Positions 1-9,649 of a DNA stretch of 64,000 nt are shown in pieces. Below the pieces are notes generated by a model. That model saw only the letters and a program-made list of their open reading frames with translations, was not told the origin of the DNA and did not search any database. How positions within the stretch are numbered: position 1 is the stretch's first letter; each line of letters opens with the position of its first letter. A program made the translations under genes and the position numbers. This DNA is from Epilithonimonas xixisoli (GTDB lineage: Bacteria; Bacteroidota; Bacteroidia; Flavobacteriales; Weeksellaceae). The stretch is taken from contig NZ_SOEO01000002.1 of NCBI RefSeq assembly GCF_004365655.1, forward strand, positions 558,001 to 622,000, written 5' to 3'.

Positions 1-764
1 AAGCTCATCAAAACGTAATACACAAACATCGTAATCGGAATCATAAAGAAACCAATATTCACAACATTGGCAACAGGAAGCGCAAGAACGTAGAAAACGA
101 TAAATTTTTTGATGAATGATGAATATGAATAAGGAATCGGCGTATTTTTGATTCTCTCACAACCACCACAAACATCCAGAAAACCAGATAATTGAACATC
201 CAAAAACAGCATTTCTGTATCTGAAATTTTGCCTTCTTTTTTGAGTTGAAAAAGTTTTTTGGTTAATAGAAAAACCAATTCTGCCGGAGGATGGTGTTTC
301 AGCTCTTGGGCAAGGTCAGCAAAATCCTTATCCAAAACCAATCTCGTAGATTCTTTGGAAAGGTGACTTGCTAAAAAGTGAGGGAAAAACTTGAGATATT
401 TCGCAATCTGAGTTCGACTTTTAATGTCTTTTTCGTCCAGAATGCTATTAATCTTAATCATAAAATTCCGGCTGTCATTCACCAGTTTTCCCCAAAGTTT
501 TCTACCTTCCCACCAACGGTCGTACGCCGTATTGGTACGAAAAACCAAAAGCAGAGACAAAACAAACCCAAGTAAAGAATGGACGATTCCAATATTATTG
601 ACTGATGATTTGGAGGTTAAATCCAGATATTCTACTTCCAAATAATACATCCCGTACGAGTAAGCTCCCACGAGGAGCATTGTTGGGAACAGGATTTTCA
701 GCGTATCGGTCTTGTGAAGACTGACGAGGATTTTCAGGAAATTTTTTGTGTTGTAAGCGCGCAT
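1..764 (-). CDS. Bestrophin-family (UPF0187) membrane channel protein, C-terminus cut off by window
   Basis: Reading the minus strand from the ATG at 764 gives about 254 codons without a stop, running off the left edge. Seen: an N-terminal hydrophobic segment, then the stretch RTNTAYDRWWEGRKLWGKL near residue 75, which is the signature of bacterial bestrophin-like proteins, and further hydrophobic segments close to the window edge. Bestrophins are pentameric anion channels of the inner membrane; the physiological role of the bacterial members is mostly unknown. A -7 box (TATCTTTG on the minus strand, 782-789) lies 17 bases before the start, but no good -33 box was found. The gene is divergent from the DUF853 ATPase. 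The family call is firm; the substrate is not. Confidence 0.85.
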   Translation of the reverse strand, partial: MRAYNTKNFLKILVSLHKTDTLKILFPTMLLVGAYSYGMYYLEVEYLDLTSKSSVNNIGIVHSLLGFVLSLLLVFRTNTAYDRWWEGRKLWGKLVNDSRNFMIKINSILDEKDIKSRTQIAKYLKFFPHFLASHLSKESTRLVLDKDFADLAQELKHHPPAELVFLLTKKLFQLKKEGKISDTEMLFLDVQLSGFLDVCGGCERIKNTPIPYSYSSFIKKFIVFYVLALPVANVVNIGFFMIPITMFVYYVLMS

Positions 765-836
765 AGAATGGCATTTGATTGCAAAGATAATTGATATTTA
801 ATCAATTTTGTTAAGAGCCTATTCAAAAAATATTAA

Positions 837-950
837 ACCACATAGACACATAGAAAAACACATTTTCCATTTAAAAAAAGATAAAATAGAGTTAAGCATA
901 ATATTCTATTTCATCTTAAAATCAATATAAAAACTATGTGTCTATGTGGT
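837..950. repeat. Intergenic inverted-repeat element
   Basis: A perfect 17-base inverted repeat (837-853 against 934-950; the right arm reads CTATGTGTCTATGTGGT) encloses a smaller nested inverted repeat (878-889 against 906-917, 11 of 12 bases). It fills the middle of the otherwise empty 765-1061 gap between divergent genes. The word ACCACAxAGxCAC recurs in palindromes at 22915-22990 and, changed, at 58727-58779, so it looks like one member of a dispersed family. No coding capacity was seen. Confidence 0.7.
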
Positions 951-1061
951 AATAAAAACTTTTCAATGTAAATTTAAGCAGACTCTAAGTTTATAATTAA
1001 TGAAAGTTTTAAAACGATTCTGAAAATTATTTTTAAATTTAAAGATTGAAAAAACAAATCG

Positions 1062-2594
1062 ATGTCAAATAAAGAAAAATTCATAACCGACCTCAATTCA
1101 AAATACAATCCAAAAGGCGACCACATCATCCTTGGAAAAGGAATGTTAGACGGCGAAATCGTCACTGAAGTTAATGTCTCGATTCCCCTGAAAACTGTGA
1201 ATAGACACGGCTTGATTGCGGGCGCAACCGGAACCGGAAAAACCAAAACGCTTCAGGTTTTCGTGGAACAATTGTCTCACGCCGGAATCCCGACTTTGGT
1301 AATGGATATCAAAGGTGACCTTTCCGGAATTGCCGAAAGTGGAACAGAAAACGACAATATCAAAGAACGATACGCCAAAACAGGATTGCCTTATTCGCCA
1401 CAGAATTTCCCAGTAGAATTGATGACAATTTCTGGCGCAAAAGGTGTGAAACTTCGAGCGACCGTTTTGGAATTTGGACCAATTTTATTGAGTAAAATTC
1501 TTGGTCTGAATGATACTCAGCAAAGCATAATGTCCATCGTTTTCAAATATTGCGATGACAAAGCTTTGCCTTTGGTGGATTTGAATGATTTGAAAAAAGT
1601 CCTTCAATATGTGACAGATAATCCGATTGGCAAAAAGGAATTGGCTGATAATTATGGTTCGATTGCACCTGCATCTTTGGGCGCAATTCTTCGTTCCATT
1701 GTTGCGATGGAACAACAAGGTGCAACCGCTTTCTTCGGTGAACCAAGTTTTGATGTAGAAGACCTTTTGCAGACCAGAGACGGAAAAGGCGTTGTGAATA
1801 TTTTCCGAGTTGATGATATTCAGAGTAAACCAAATCTTTTCTCAACCTTTATTTTATCGTTGTTTGCTGAGATTTATATGACTTTTCCTGAGGAAGGCGA
1901 CAGTGGAAAACCGAAGTTGGTTTTGTTCATCGATGAAGCGCATTTGCTTTTCAAAGAAGCGTCAAAAACTTTGCTTTCTCAGATTGAAACGATGGTGAAA
2001 TTGATTCGTTCGAAAGGCATCGGAATTTATTTCATCACTCAAATTCCGGGTGATGTTCCGGAAAATATCTTGAGCCAACTTGGTTTGAAAATCCAGCACG
2101 CTTTGAGAGGTTTCACTGGAAAAGACAAAAAGGAAATTGATAAAGCCGTTGAAAATTATCCAACAACCGAATATTACAACGCCAGCGAATTGATTCAAAA
2201 TCTTGGAATCGGGGAAGCTTTTGTGACAGCGCTGAATGAGAAAGGAATTCCGACGCCGTTGGTTCATACTTATTTGATTTCGCCGGAAAGTAGAATGGAT
2301 ATTTTGACCTCATCGGAAATTGATGATTTGACAAGAAATTCTGACCTCGTTCAAAAATATGAAGAAAATCTCGACAAAGAAAGCGCCTACGAAATCCTCA
2401 ACAAAAGAATTGAAGAACATACACAAACCGTAATTCCAACGCCAACGCGAGGAAGAACTGCTCAACCGAAAGAAGAACCTGGAATGCTGGAACAAGTGAT
2501 GGAAAGCCGAGCAGGAAAAACCTTTATGACAACGCTTGCAAGAGAAGGTGCCAAGTTTATTTTGGGAATGTTTAGTATGAAGAAAAGAAGATAA
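1062..2594 (+). CDS. HerA-like / DUF853 (YjgR) P-loop ATPase
   Basis: A 510-residue protein with Walker A GATGTGKT at 54-61 and Walker B LVLFIDE at 286-292, the layout of the DUF853/YjgR family, which is related to HerA-FtsK DNA-pumping ATPases. The N-terminus (HIILGKGMLDGEIV) and the downstream helical region are typical. The C-terminal tail is low-complexity and basic and ends KKRR. No membrane segment is visible, so it should be cytoplasmic. The family has no settled role; a DNA- or envelope-associated motor is an inference. It is monocistronic or leads into the two small membrane-protein genes that follow. ATG start. Confidence 0.88.
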   Translation: MSNKEKFITDLNSKYNPKGDHIILGKGMLDGEIVTEVNVSIPLKTVNRHGLIAGATGTGKTKTLQVFVEQLSHAGIPTLVMDIKGDLSGIAESGTENDNIKERYAKTGLPYSPQNFPVELMTISGAKGVKLRATVLEFGPILLSKILGLNDTQQSIMSIVFKYCDDKALPLVDLNDLKKVLQYVTDNPIGKKELADNYGSIAPASLGAILRSIVAMEQQGATAFFGEPSFDVEDLLQTRDGKGVVNIFRVDDIQSKPNLFSTFILSLFAEIYMTFPEEGDSGKPKLVLFIDEAHLLFKEASKTLLSQIETMVKLIRSKGIGIYFITQIPGDVPENILSQLGLKIQHALRGFTGKDKKEIDKAVENYPTTEYYNASELIQNLGIGEAFVTALNEKGIPTPLVHTYLISPESRMDILTSSEIDDLTRNSDLVQKYEENLDKESAYEILNKRIEEHTQTVIPTPTRGRTAQPKEEPGMLEQVMESRAGKTFMTTLAREGAKFILGMFSMKKRR

Positions 2595-2623
2595 TTGGTT
2601 TTGAAAATAAAATTAAGCAAGAA

Positions 2624-2875
2624 ATGAATCAGGATGAATTGAAAAACTTGAGCAATGAAGAATTATCAAAAAAATGGAAGGTTTCCAAATCTTCATTAAA
2701 AGTTACTATAATCTCATTAATACTTATCATCGCAATAACAATTGCACTTTGTACCATAAAAAATGACTGGGGAATCCAAGTCCTATTACCTATATTTATA
2801 TCGTCTTTAACGATTATTAATTGGAAAAACTATAAGTTAATGGAAGCAGAAATCAAATTGAGAAATTTAAACTAA
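2624..2875 (+). CDS. Small two-helix membrane protein, unknown function
   Basis: 83 residues: a charged N-terminal stretch (LSNEELSKKWKVSKSS), two hydrophobic segments (about 26-43 and 51-65), and a charged C-terminal tail ending EAEIKLRNLN. This resembles small flavobacterial proteins sometimes labelled 'redox-active disulfide protein 2', but only one Cys is present, so that label is not supported. It lies 29 bases after the ATPase gene and 2 bases before the DUF3667 gene, so it is probably co-transcribed with the latter. Confidence 0.6.
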   Translation: MNQDELKNLSNEELSKKWKVSKSSLKVTIISLILIIAITIALCTIKNDWGIQVLLPIFISSLTIINWKNYKLMEAEIKLRNLN

Positions 2876-2877
2876 AG

Positions 2878-3678
2878 ATGGCGGAAAATTGTCAAAATTG
2901 CAATGAAGTTATAACTGCAAGTTTTTGTGGAAATTGCGGGCAGAAGAAATATAAAAGAATCGACAGAAAGTATGTTTGGGACGAGATTCAGTACACGTTT
3001 CTCCATACCAACAAAGGTTTTCTGTACTCCGTAAAAAACATAATCAAAAATCCAGGAAAGACTGCCAGAGATTTTATTGATGGAAATCGAGTGAATCATT
3101 ACAAACCGATTTTGTTAGGTTTTGTCTTAAGTGGTATTTCTGCTTTTATTTCTTATAAAATAATTGGCTTGAGTAAGGTCATATCAGAGATGTATGCTAG
3201 TGATAAAAGGTTGAACTCGCAGGCTATGAACGATTATATGACTGTAACAAACAGTTATAACTCTATCATAATGCTAATGTTGATTCCGTTTTTTGCATTA
3301 TGTTCAAAATTAGCATTTCGAAAATGGGGGCATAATTATTATGAACACGTTGTAATGAACGCCTTCATCCTTTGTTTTTACACCTTATTTAACATCATAA
3401 TAATATATCCTATTATGTATTTTTTGAAGGATAATCCCAGCAATATCATCTCATTGTCAGGTGTATCAATGCTACTTTCACCTTTAATGTTGATTTGGTT
3501 TTTTAAAGAATTTTATAAAGATAGAAAGACAATAAGCATTGTAGGACGTGTTGCCTTGATAGTCCTCTATTCTATCATTGGACTCTTTATCTTGATGATA
3601 ATAGGTGGCTTAATAGGTTTAGTTTTTGCAATGATGAAGGGGCCAGAAGCTATGGAATATTTGAAACCAAAAAAATAA
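2878..3678 (+). CDS. DUF3667 membrane protein with N-terminal zinc ribbon
   Basis: 266 residues. The N-terminus has two Cys pairs (C5/C8 and C17/C20, the latter as CGNCG) that should bind zinc, followed by the DUF3667 stretch with FLHTNKGFLYSVKNIIKNPG and FIDGNRVNHYKPI, then five or so membrane segments. DUF3667 proteins are common in Bacteroidota and have no assigned function. The start is 2 bases after the stop of the preceding small membrane protein gene, suggesting translational coupling. It is convergent with the AraC-type regulator. Confidence 0.85.
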   Translation: MAENCQNCNEVITASFCGNCGQKKYKRIDRKYVWDEIQYTFLHTNKGFLYSVKNIIKNPGKTARDFIDGNRVNHYKPILLGFVLSGISAFISYKIIGLSKVISEMYASDKRLNSQAMNDYMTVTNSYNSIIMLMLIPFFALCSKLAFRKWGHNYYEHVVMNAFILCFYTLFNIIIIYPIMYFLKDNPSNIISLSGVSMLLSPLMLIWFFKEFYKDRKTISIVGRVALIVLYSIIGLFILMIIGGLIGLVFAMMKGPEAMEYLKPKK

Positions 3679-3765
3679 CAAAATCCTGTTAACGTTTTGA
3701 TTTTATGCAATCTATCAAAAATCACATCTTTAATTCTATGTTCATTAAATATTATACAAAGCTAA

Positions 3766-5469
3766 TTATTGAATTTTTTCTTCGTCCTTATCCAAACGTT
3801 TTAAAAAATAAGAAGGAGAGATATTATACTTTTCTTTAAAATTTTTGGAGAAACTTTGCGCAGTATTAAATCCGGATTTGTGAGCAATTTCCTGAATCAT
3901 CAAATGTTTTGTTTTAGGATTTGTCTTCCATAACTGAACGACATATTCTAATCGGAGATTATTTATGTAAGACAGGAAATTGTCTTTTTTGTATTGATTG
4001 ATAACTTTGGAAAGGTAAGAGACGTTTGTACCACATTGTTGTGCTAACTGTTGTATATTCAAATCTTTTTCGAGATACTTTTTCTCTTTTTCAAATTTTT
4101 CCAAAAAAAGTAAAATGTTTTCGACAATCAAAGGATTGATTTCGGATAGCTCTGGAACCATTCCAATATTTTCAGAATCCGGATTTGTTATTATCCTAGA
4201 TTGATTTTCTTTTTCATAGGACTTATTTTGGTTATAAGCGTATAGTAGATTTTTGTAATGCTTTTTTCTTTTGTAATTGCTATAGGCATATAATCCCATT
4301 GCTGAAAAGAATACAATGCCTAATCCCGACATTAATATTTTTCTTCGCTTTTCCTGTTTAAGCTCATTTTCCAGCTTTAGTTTTTCTGCCTGCCATTTAG
4401 GTGGGTCATAATCTTTTTGTAGTGTGTCATAGAGCTTTTTATAATCTCTTTCATAAGTTTTGCCTAAGGCAAGCACTTTTTGCACATATTCCAATTGTTT
4501 TGCCGTATGACCTTGTTCCTTGTAATAATCAAACAAAAATTCCAGAGCAGGGCGAAATAGTGGGTCCAGCTTCCCTTTGGTTTTATATTCTTCATCAAGT
4601 AATAATAAATAGGGAAGTGCAGAATTTTTATCTCCCTTGTGCCAATAACTCAATCCCAGATAGTAATTCTCTGTCAAATGTCCCCAATTACCGCGATACT
4701 GCTTTAAGGCTTCATTCAGATTTTGAATGGCAACATCATATTTCTTCTGATGATAAGCATCAATCCCTTTAGCAGAGATAAAATAGGCTGAATAATCCGG
4801 ATAATTATTTTTGGCAATGAAATCCATTCCCTCCCGAATCAAATTTTTATTTTCTTCAAAATGACTAAGATGGCTGTTGGTATCTATGGCTGAAATAAGA
4901 GCATAAATATAATACAAACTATAATCGGTATCGTTTATTTTTTCCTGGTTTTTCCTATAAAATGCAAGCACGTTTTTCAATATGTTTTGTGCTTCTTGAT
5001 ATTCCACAAGATAAATTTTGGTCTGAGCGATAAGATATTCTGCATTATGAACCAGATAGGGATTGTTTTTCTTTTTGATGTAATCGTATCCTTTCAAATA
5101 ATTCTTCAAAGCTTCTGGATACCTTTCTTCAATCATATAAATACTCCCTTTTGCAAGGTAACAATCGCCAATGATATCCGTATCATTCTGTCTATAGGCC
5201 GTTGAAAGAAGACTGTCGGAATATTTTAATTGTTGTTCTCCTCTGGAGTATGTGCTTGCTAATGAGTATGCCCGATGTTGTTTTTTTATATTATCTTCTT
5301 TTCTAGCTTTATCAGTCATTTTTTTTATATAAACCCATTGTTCAGCAGGTTTTTCCTTTAGACTATTAATCTTACTCTCCAAAAAAGAGTAAGACATCTC
5401 CGAATTATTTTGGGAATTAATGATAGAAAAACTAAAAAAACAGATTAAAAGACATAAAAATCTTTTCAT
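3766..5469 (-). CDS. TPR-sensor AraC-family transcriptional regulator, membrane-anchored
   Basis: 567 residues in the hybrid layout typical of Bacteroidota: signal peptide (1-19), a periplasmic TPR-type helical region (about 30-360), one membrane helix (379-398), a cytoplasmic linker, and a C-terminal AraC/HTH_18 DNA-binding domain (about 465-562, with NIQQLAQQCGTNVSYLSKVI and the second helix-turn-helix in IAHKSGFNTAQSFSKNFKEK). It should sense a periplasmic or envelope signal and regulate nearby genes directly. It is divergent from the delta-60 cluster at 5683-11211, which is the obvious candidate target, but no operator was identified. Confidence 0.88.
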   Translation of the reverse strand: MKRFLCLLICFFSFSIINSQNNSEMSYSFLESKINSLKEKPAEQWVYIKKMTDKARKEDNIKKQHRAYSLASTYSRGEQQLKYSDSLLSTAYRQNDTDIIGDCYLAKGSIYMIEERYPEALKNYLKGYDYIKKKNNPYLVHNAEYLIAQTKIYLVEYQEAQNILKNVLAFYRKNQEKINDTDYSLYYIYALISAIDTNSHLSHFEENKNLIREGMDFIAKNNYPDYSAYFISAKGIDAYHQKKYDVAIQNLNEALKQYRGNWGHLTENYYLGLSYWHKGDKNSALPYLLLLDEEYKTKGKLDPLFRPALEFLFDYYKEQGHTAKQLEYVQKVLALGKTYERDYKKLYDTLQKDYDPPKWQAEKLKLENELKQEKRRKILMSGLGIVFFSAMGLYAYSNYKRKKHYKNLLYAYNQNKSYEKENQSRIITNPDSENIGMVPELSEINPLIVENILLFLEKFEKEKKYLEKDLNIQQLAQQCGTNVSYLSKVINQYKKDNFLSYINNLRLEYVVQLWKTNPKTKHLMIQEIAHKSGFNTAQSFSKNFKEKYNISPSYFLKRLDKDEEKIQ

Positions 5470-5495
5470 AAAACTCTCTATTTGTGTTGAGATGT

Positions 5496-5525
5496 CAAAT
5501 TTAGTCTAAATCAATAGTTAACAAA
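5496..5525 (-). promoter_or_regulatory. Promoter of the AraC-type regulator
   Basis: On the minus strand TTTG (5522-5525), an 18-base spacer, and TAAATTTG (5496-5503) match the Bacteroidota sigma-A consensus. Transcription would start about 20 bases before the ATG. Confidence 0.55.
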
Positions 5526-5682
5526 GCACGATCGATTTTCCTGCTTCTAAATTTAGCTTTCTACCTGTATTTTTTTTGTTTTTATCGCTAAAATACTTTT
5601 TTCTAACACTCGTAATCTGTGTTTTTACATTATTATTTTGCATCACAATCGTCTTCTTATTAAATTTGAAAAAAATACAAAT

Positions 5683-7209
5683 ATGAAAATACATTTATTC
5701 GTAATCCCTGTATTGTTCTTTTTTTCAAGAACATACGGGCAGAGCCAGTATTTGGATTCAACATTCAATGGAACAGGTTTTTTGAAATCCGATTATAAAG
5801 CGGAAAGCTATGATGAAACTACACTGATTAAGCTTTCAAATAACACATTATACGCAACAGGAAGAGTTTCCATAACTGATTATAAATTCTACGAAAGTGG
5901 ATTTGGGGTTCTGAAGCACAAACTTACTTCAGGATTGGACGAAACGTTTGGTAACTCGGGAAAAGCACATTACTATTATGATTCTTACCATCAAGCGGAT
6001 TATACTAAAGATTTTCACGAGTTTGCGGATGGATCGCTACTTTATCTTTCGGGAATGGGTCTTGTGAAAACAGACAAAAATGGTGCTTTGGATGCCAATT
6101 TCGGTTTTCACGGGAAGCAGGAGTTTGAACCTGGAGGCAATAAACAATATAATAAATTGCTGATTCTGCCGGATGGCAAAATCTATGTTTTCGGACAAAA
6201 AGATGATAATCTGTATTTGGAAAGGTACAATTCGGACGGATTTTTAGATTTTTCTTTCGGAAATCAAGGAACGCAGATGTTCGATCTGGGAACTAATGAA
6301 GAAATAAACGATGCAAAATTGATGAACAACGGTGAAATCCTCATCATCGGTCATAGTCAAAAACAAATTAATAACAATACATCAGGAAATTACAGACACA
6401 ATTTCATCAGAAAAATCAGTCAAGACGGAACTCTTAATCCTAATTTCATATTCGATAATGTAACTGGAATGTATGATCAAGTAGGTGACTTCAAAAAAAT
6501 ACTGTTAAATGATGACGAAAGTTTTGCATATATCATTAATCAGGTAAACGATTGTAATCACAGGGTTTTAAAAATAAATATGCAAAACCTTACTTTTTCG
6601 AATCTTTTCTATGCTTCAGTTGGTGGTCCGTTTCCTTGCGATATATTAAATCCCCAATATAGCATCAATGATATTGCTTTGCATAAAAATCAGATTTATA
6701 TCGCTGGAAATGAGCATTCAGGAAGTAGCACGGCAATGTGGATCACAAGATATAATCTGGACGGAACTATTGATTCGTCCTTTGCAGATCAGGGAAAATT
6801 TAATTATTTTCTTTCTCCCGAATCCACAAACAATAGCTTGCAAAGTATTCAGGTTGATTCTGATGGGACCGTATATGGAGGAGGGAAATTGGATTATGAC
6901 TTTCTTGTTTTCAAAATTTCAAAAACGATTACTTTGGATGTAAATGAAAATAATAGTGAAAATAAAATTCTGAAGGTGTATCCTAATCCGGTAACAGATT
7001 TCCTATTCGCTGATGTTAAGAGTCTTAATGGCAAGGAAATAACAATATCAGTTTATGATCTTTCCGGAAAATTAGTAAAAAAACAAATGGTAAATGCAAA
7101 TTCCGGAAGTAAGATTTCCATTAATCTTTCCGGGTTGCTGGCTGGTAATTATGTGGTAAAGTATAAGTCTCAAAACTTCTCCGAATCTGTTAGGATTATC
7201 AAAAAATAA
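5683..7209 (+). CDS. Delta-60 repeat secreted protein with T9SS type A sorting domain (first of three)
   Basis: 508 residues from the ATG at 5683; an upstream ATG at 5638 would put 15 charged residues before the signal peptide and is rejected. A signal peptide (MKIHLFVIPVLFFFSRTYGQ) is followed by repeated units of the form LDxxFGxxG (for example LDETFGNSG, LDANFGFHG, LDFSFGNQG), which is the delta-60 repeat thought to form beta-propeller blades. The last 80 residues form a T9SS type A sorting domain (KVYPNPVTDFLFADV to the end, SESVRIIKK). The protein should be exported across the outer membrane and anchored or released there. Function unknown. Confidence 0.85.
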   Translation: MKIHLFVIPVLFFFSRTYGQSQYLDSTFNGTGFLKSDYKAESYDETTLIKLSNNTLYATGRVSITDYKFYESGFGVLKHKLTSGLDETFGNSGKAHYYYDSYHQADYTKDFHEFADGSLLYLSGMGLVKTDKNGALDANFGFHGKQEFEPGGNKQYNKLLILPDGKIYVFGQKDDNLYLERYNSDGFLDFSFGNQGTQMFDLGTNEEINDAKLMNNGEILIIGHSQKQINNNTSGNYRHNFIRKISQDGTLNPNFIFDNVTGMYDQVGDFKKILLNDDESFAYIINQVNDCNHRVLKINMQNLTFSNLFYASVGGPFPCDILNPQYSINDIALHKNQIYIAGNEHSGSSTAMWITRYNLDGTIDSSFADQGKFNYFLSPESTNNSLQSIQVDSDGTVYGGGKLDYDFLVFKISKTITLDVNENNSENKILKVYPNPVTDFLFADVKSLNGKEITISVYDLSGKLVKKQMVNANSGSKISINLSGLLAGNYVVKYKSQNFSESVRIIKK

Positions 7210-7219
7210 CACAAACAAA

Positions 7220-9649
7220 ATGAAAAAAAACATAATTTTAGTCCTGTTTTTGGGCTTATTTACCTCTGCATTTTCTCAACAGGGAACTCTTGATTCTAAT
7301 TTTGGACTTGGAGAATACAGTTTTGTAGAAAATGAAAATAATGAAGTGCTAACAGCTGTAGAATTTGCCAATGGTAATCTTTATGCTACAGGATATAAAA
7401 CCATTTCAAGCGATTATCGCGATTATTTTCCGAATAAAGATTCTTTCTTTTTCTACAATCGCACGACAAATAAAAGAACAGAAATTTCCATTGGGGATAA
7501 TGGTTCCCGAGCAAACGCTATTAAATATCACGAAAACTACATCTACCTTGCAGGATATTCCAAAGACAAAAACAATAAAAGCATCGCTGTTGTAAAACTA
7601 CACGCAGAAGATGGGGAAATACCTAATCAGGGAGATTTCAACAAAGACAGCAAAATCATTACAGACATTACGAATGATGATGAAGCCAACGCTATTGATA
7701 TTAAAAACAATAAAATCTGGGTTGCAGGAAAATCCGGAAACCAATCAATAATTGTCCGCTACAACCTTTCTACGGGATACATAGATAGGACATTCAATCA
7801 AAAGGGATTCATACTGTATAATATTGGAACAAAATCCGAAATCAAACAATTTAAAATCCTTTCCGATGACAAAATGATAATCGCAGGAACCGCAAGTAAT
7901 GGAGTCAACACAGATTTCTTTGTGGCAAAACTCAACGCCGATGGTAGTTATGACACTTCATTTGGTATTAATGGTGTCTTAAAAATCGATTTTCTTGGAA
8001 CCGATGACAGATTAAACAGTATGAAAATCTTGGACAATGGCAAAATATTATTGGGAGGATATTGTACAAAAACTCCCACAAATATTGATGCTACAATCGC
8101 CCGAGTAAATGCGAACGGTACTTTGGACACCACCTTTAAATCAACAGGTAAAATGAATTATGAAGGCGGAACCAAAGAAGATGTTTTCAATTATCTTGAT
8201 GTAAAGAAAAACAATTGGAACGAAGAAATAATCCACGCAATAGGCTATAAGAAAAATACAAACTACAAAGACGTGTTCTATGTTACATTTTATGCAGACG
8301 GTAGTCTTGAAAGAAGTTCCAATGTAAGCAACCTAAGTTTTTATAATGATTATCTTATAGGAGGAGCATTCGGGGTTTATCCTGAGGAAGAATCGTCCAG
8401 CGGATTGATGACGATGTTTGCCAATGTGTTTTGCAGGGAATCTTCAGGATATTTTCAGGCATTTTCCTCTACCTCTGGAATGCCGGCATTGCCATCTAGC
8501 TGTGGAGAAACCAGCTCGACAGACCTATTGAATGTAAATGTGATAAAAGAAAGACAAGACGGAAAATTTTATGTTGTGTATCAGAATAAATTAAAAAGAT
8601 ACCTCAGCAACGGCAATATTGACCTTTCTTTTGGGGACAATGGAACTTTTAATGAGATGTTTGTTTCTCAGTTTGATTTGCTTCCCGATAATAAACTTAT
8701 AGTACCAATTCATAAACCCGGAATTTCTACATCACAATACACAGTTATTATCGATGATAACGGAAAGATTGTTGACAATTTTGAATTCAAAAAATTTCAA
8801 GGTGCAGATTTGCAATACCTCAACAGAATGGATTACTCTCCTGTTACAAATAAGCTGTACGCTTATTATGCAACACCATATCACCCTTCTCTTCCTAATC
8901 CAGTGATGTGCAGATATAATTTGGATGGTACGATAGATACTTCTTTTGCGAATAACAACCAATATATTCCAATAACTGGTTCTTATGGAAGTTCAGCTCA
9001 TATAGATTTTCAAAAAATAGATTTAACATCAAATGGAATCGTTACGATTGCTTTTGCAGAAAATAAAAAAATCATAACACGGTATGACCTGGATGGAAAT
9101 CTCGTTTCCGGTTTTGGAAACAAGGGAGTTGTTGAAATTTCTTTCACCAACGGCAATGAAGTTTTATTCAAAAAAATACTTTTAGATAATGTCAATAATA
9201 TTTATTTGATGACTGAAAAAATTGAAAATTCCGGTCGTAGAGTTGAGGTTGAAAAATACAACTCTCTAGGAAGCATAGACTCTTCTTATGGTAATAACGG
9301 GGTATTCAGCTATTTTTATGACACGACTAATTCTTCAGTCTATTTTTATGATGCCAAAATTCAAAATGATAATAAACTTCTGATTTCTGGAGAAAGATCC
9401 AAACCATCTGAAGGTGATCACGGATTCGTTTTAAGAGTAAATACAAACGGAACATTGGACACCACTTTTGGCGGACAGAACAACGGCGTTTTCTCTGATT
9501 TTCACACCAACAATCCCAATGATTTTTTTGAAACCATAAGTGTAATGGGACTTACTGCTGATAATAAAATCATCGTAGGAGGGCTTAATAAAACAATAAG
9601 TGTAGGAAATTCTCCCACCTATAATTCAAAAATTAAAAAACTTAAATGA
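7220..9649 (+). CDS. Large delta-60 repeat secreted protein lacking a T9SS sorting domain
   Basis: 809 residues with a signal peptide (ending SAFSQQG) and many delta-60 units (LDSNFGLG, YDTSFGING, LDTTFKSTG, IDLSFGDNG, IDTSFANNN, LVSGFGNKG, LDTTFGGQN), enough for two propellers. Unlike both neighbours it ends right after the repeats (NSKIKKLK) with no YPNP-type sorting domain, so it may stay periplasmic or use another route. No frameshift explaining the loss was seen: the stop overlaps the ATG of the next gene. It starts 10 bases after the previous gene, so the three are very likely one operon. Confidence 0.82.
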   Translation: MKKNIILVLFLGLFTSAFSQQGTLDSNFGLGEYSFVENENNEVLTAVEFANGNLYATGYKTISSDYRDYFPNKDSFFFYNRTTNKRTEISIGDNGSRANAIKYHENYIYLAGYSKDKNNKSIAVVKLHAEDGEIPNQGDFNKDSKIITDITNDDEANAIDIKNNKIWVAGKSGNQSIIVRYNLSTGYIDRTFNQKGFILYNIGTKSEIKQFKILSDDKMIIAGTASNGVNTDFFVAKLNADGSYDTSFGINGVLKIDFLGTDDRLNSMKILDNGKILLGGYCTKTPTNIDATIARVNANGTLDTTFKSTGKMNYEGGTKEDVFNYLDVKKNNWNEEIIHAIGYKKNTNYKDVFYVTFYADGSLERSSNVSNLSFYNDYLIGGAFGVYPEEESSSGLMTMFANVFCRESSGYFQAFSSTSGMPALPSSCGETSSTDLLNVNVIKERQDGKFYVVYQNKLKRYLSNGNIDLSFGDNGTFNEMFVSQFDLLPDNKLIVPIHKPGISTSQYTVIIDDNGKIVDNFEFKKFQGADLQYLNRMDYSPVTNKLYAYYATPYHPSLPNPVMCRYNLDGTIDTSFANNNQYIPITGSYGSSAHIDFQKIDLTSNGIVTIAFAENKKIITRYDLDGNLVSGFGNKGVVEISFTNGNEVLFKKILLDNVNNIYLMTEKIENSGRRVEVEKYNSLGSIDSSYGNNGVFSYFYDTTNSSVYFYDAKIQNDNKLLISGERSKPSEGDHGFVLRVNTNGTLDTTFGGQNNGVFSDFHTNNPNDFFETISVMGLTADNKIIVGGLNKTISVGNSPTYNSKIKKLK

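Noticed and set aside
4401-4772. Plus-strand open frame of 123 codons inside the AraC-type regulator gene
   Set aside because: Fully antisense to a well-supported TPR region; composition is that of a shadow frame.
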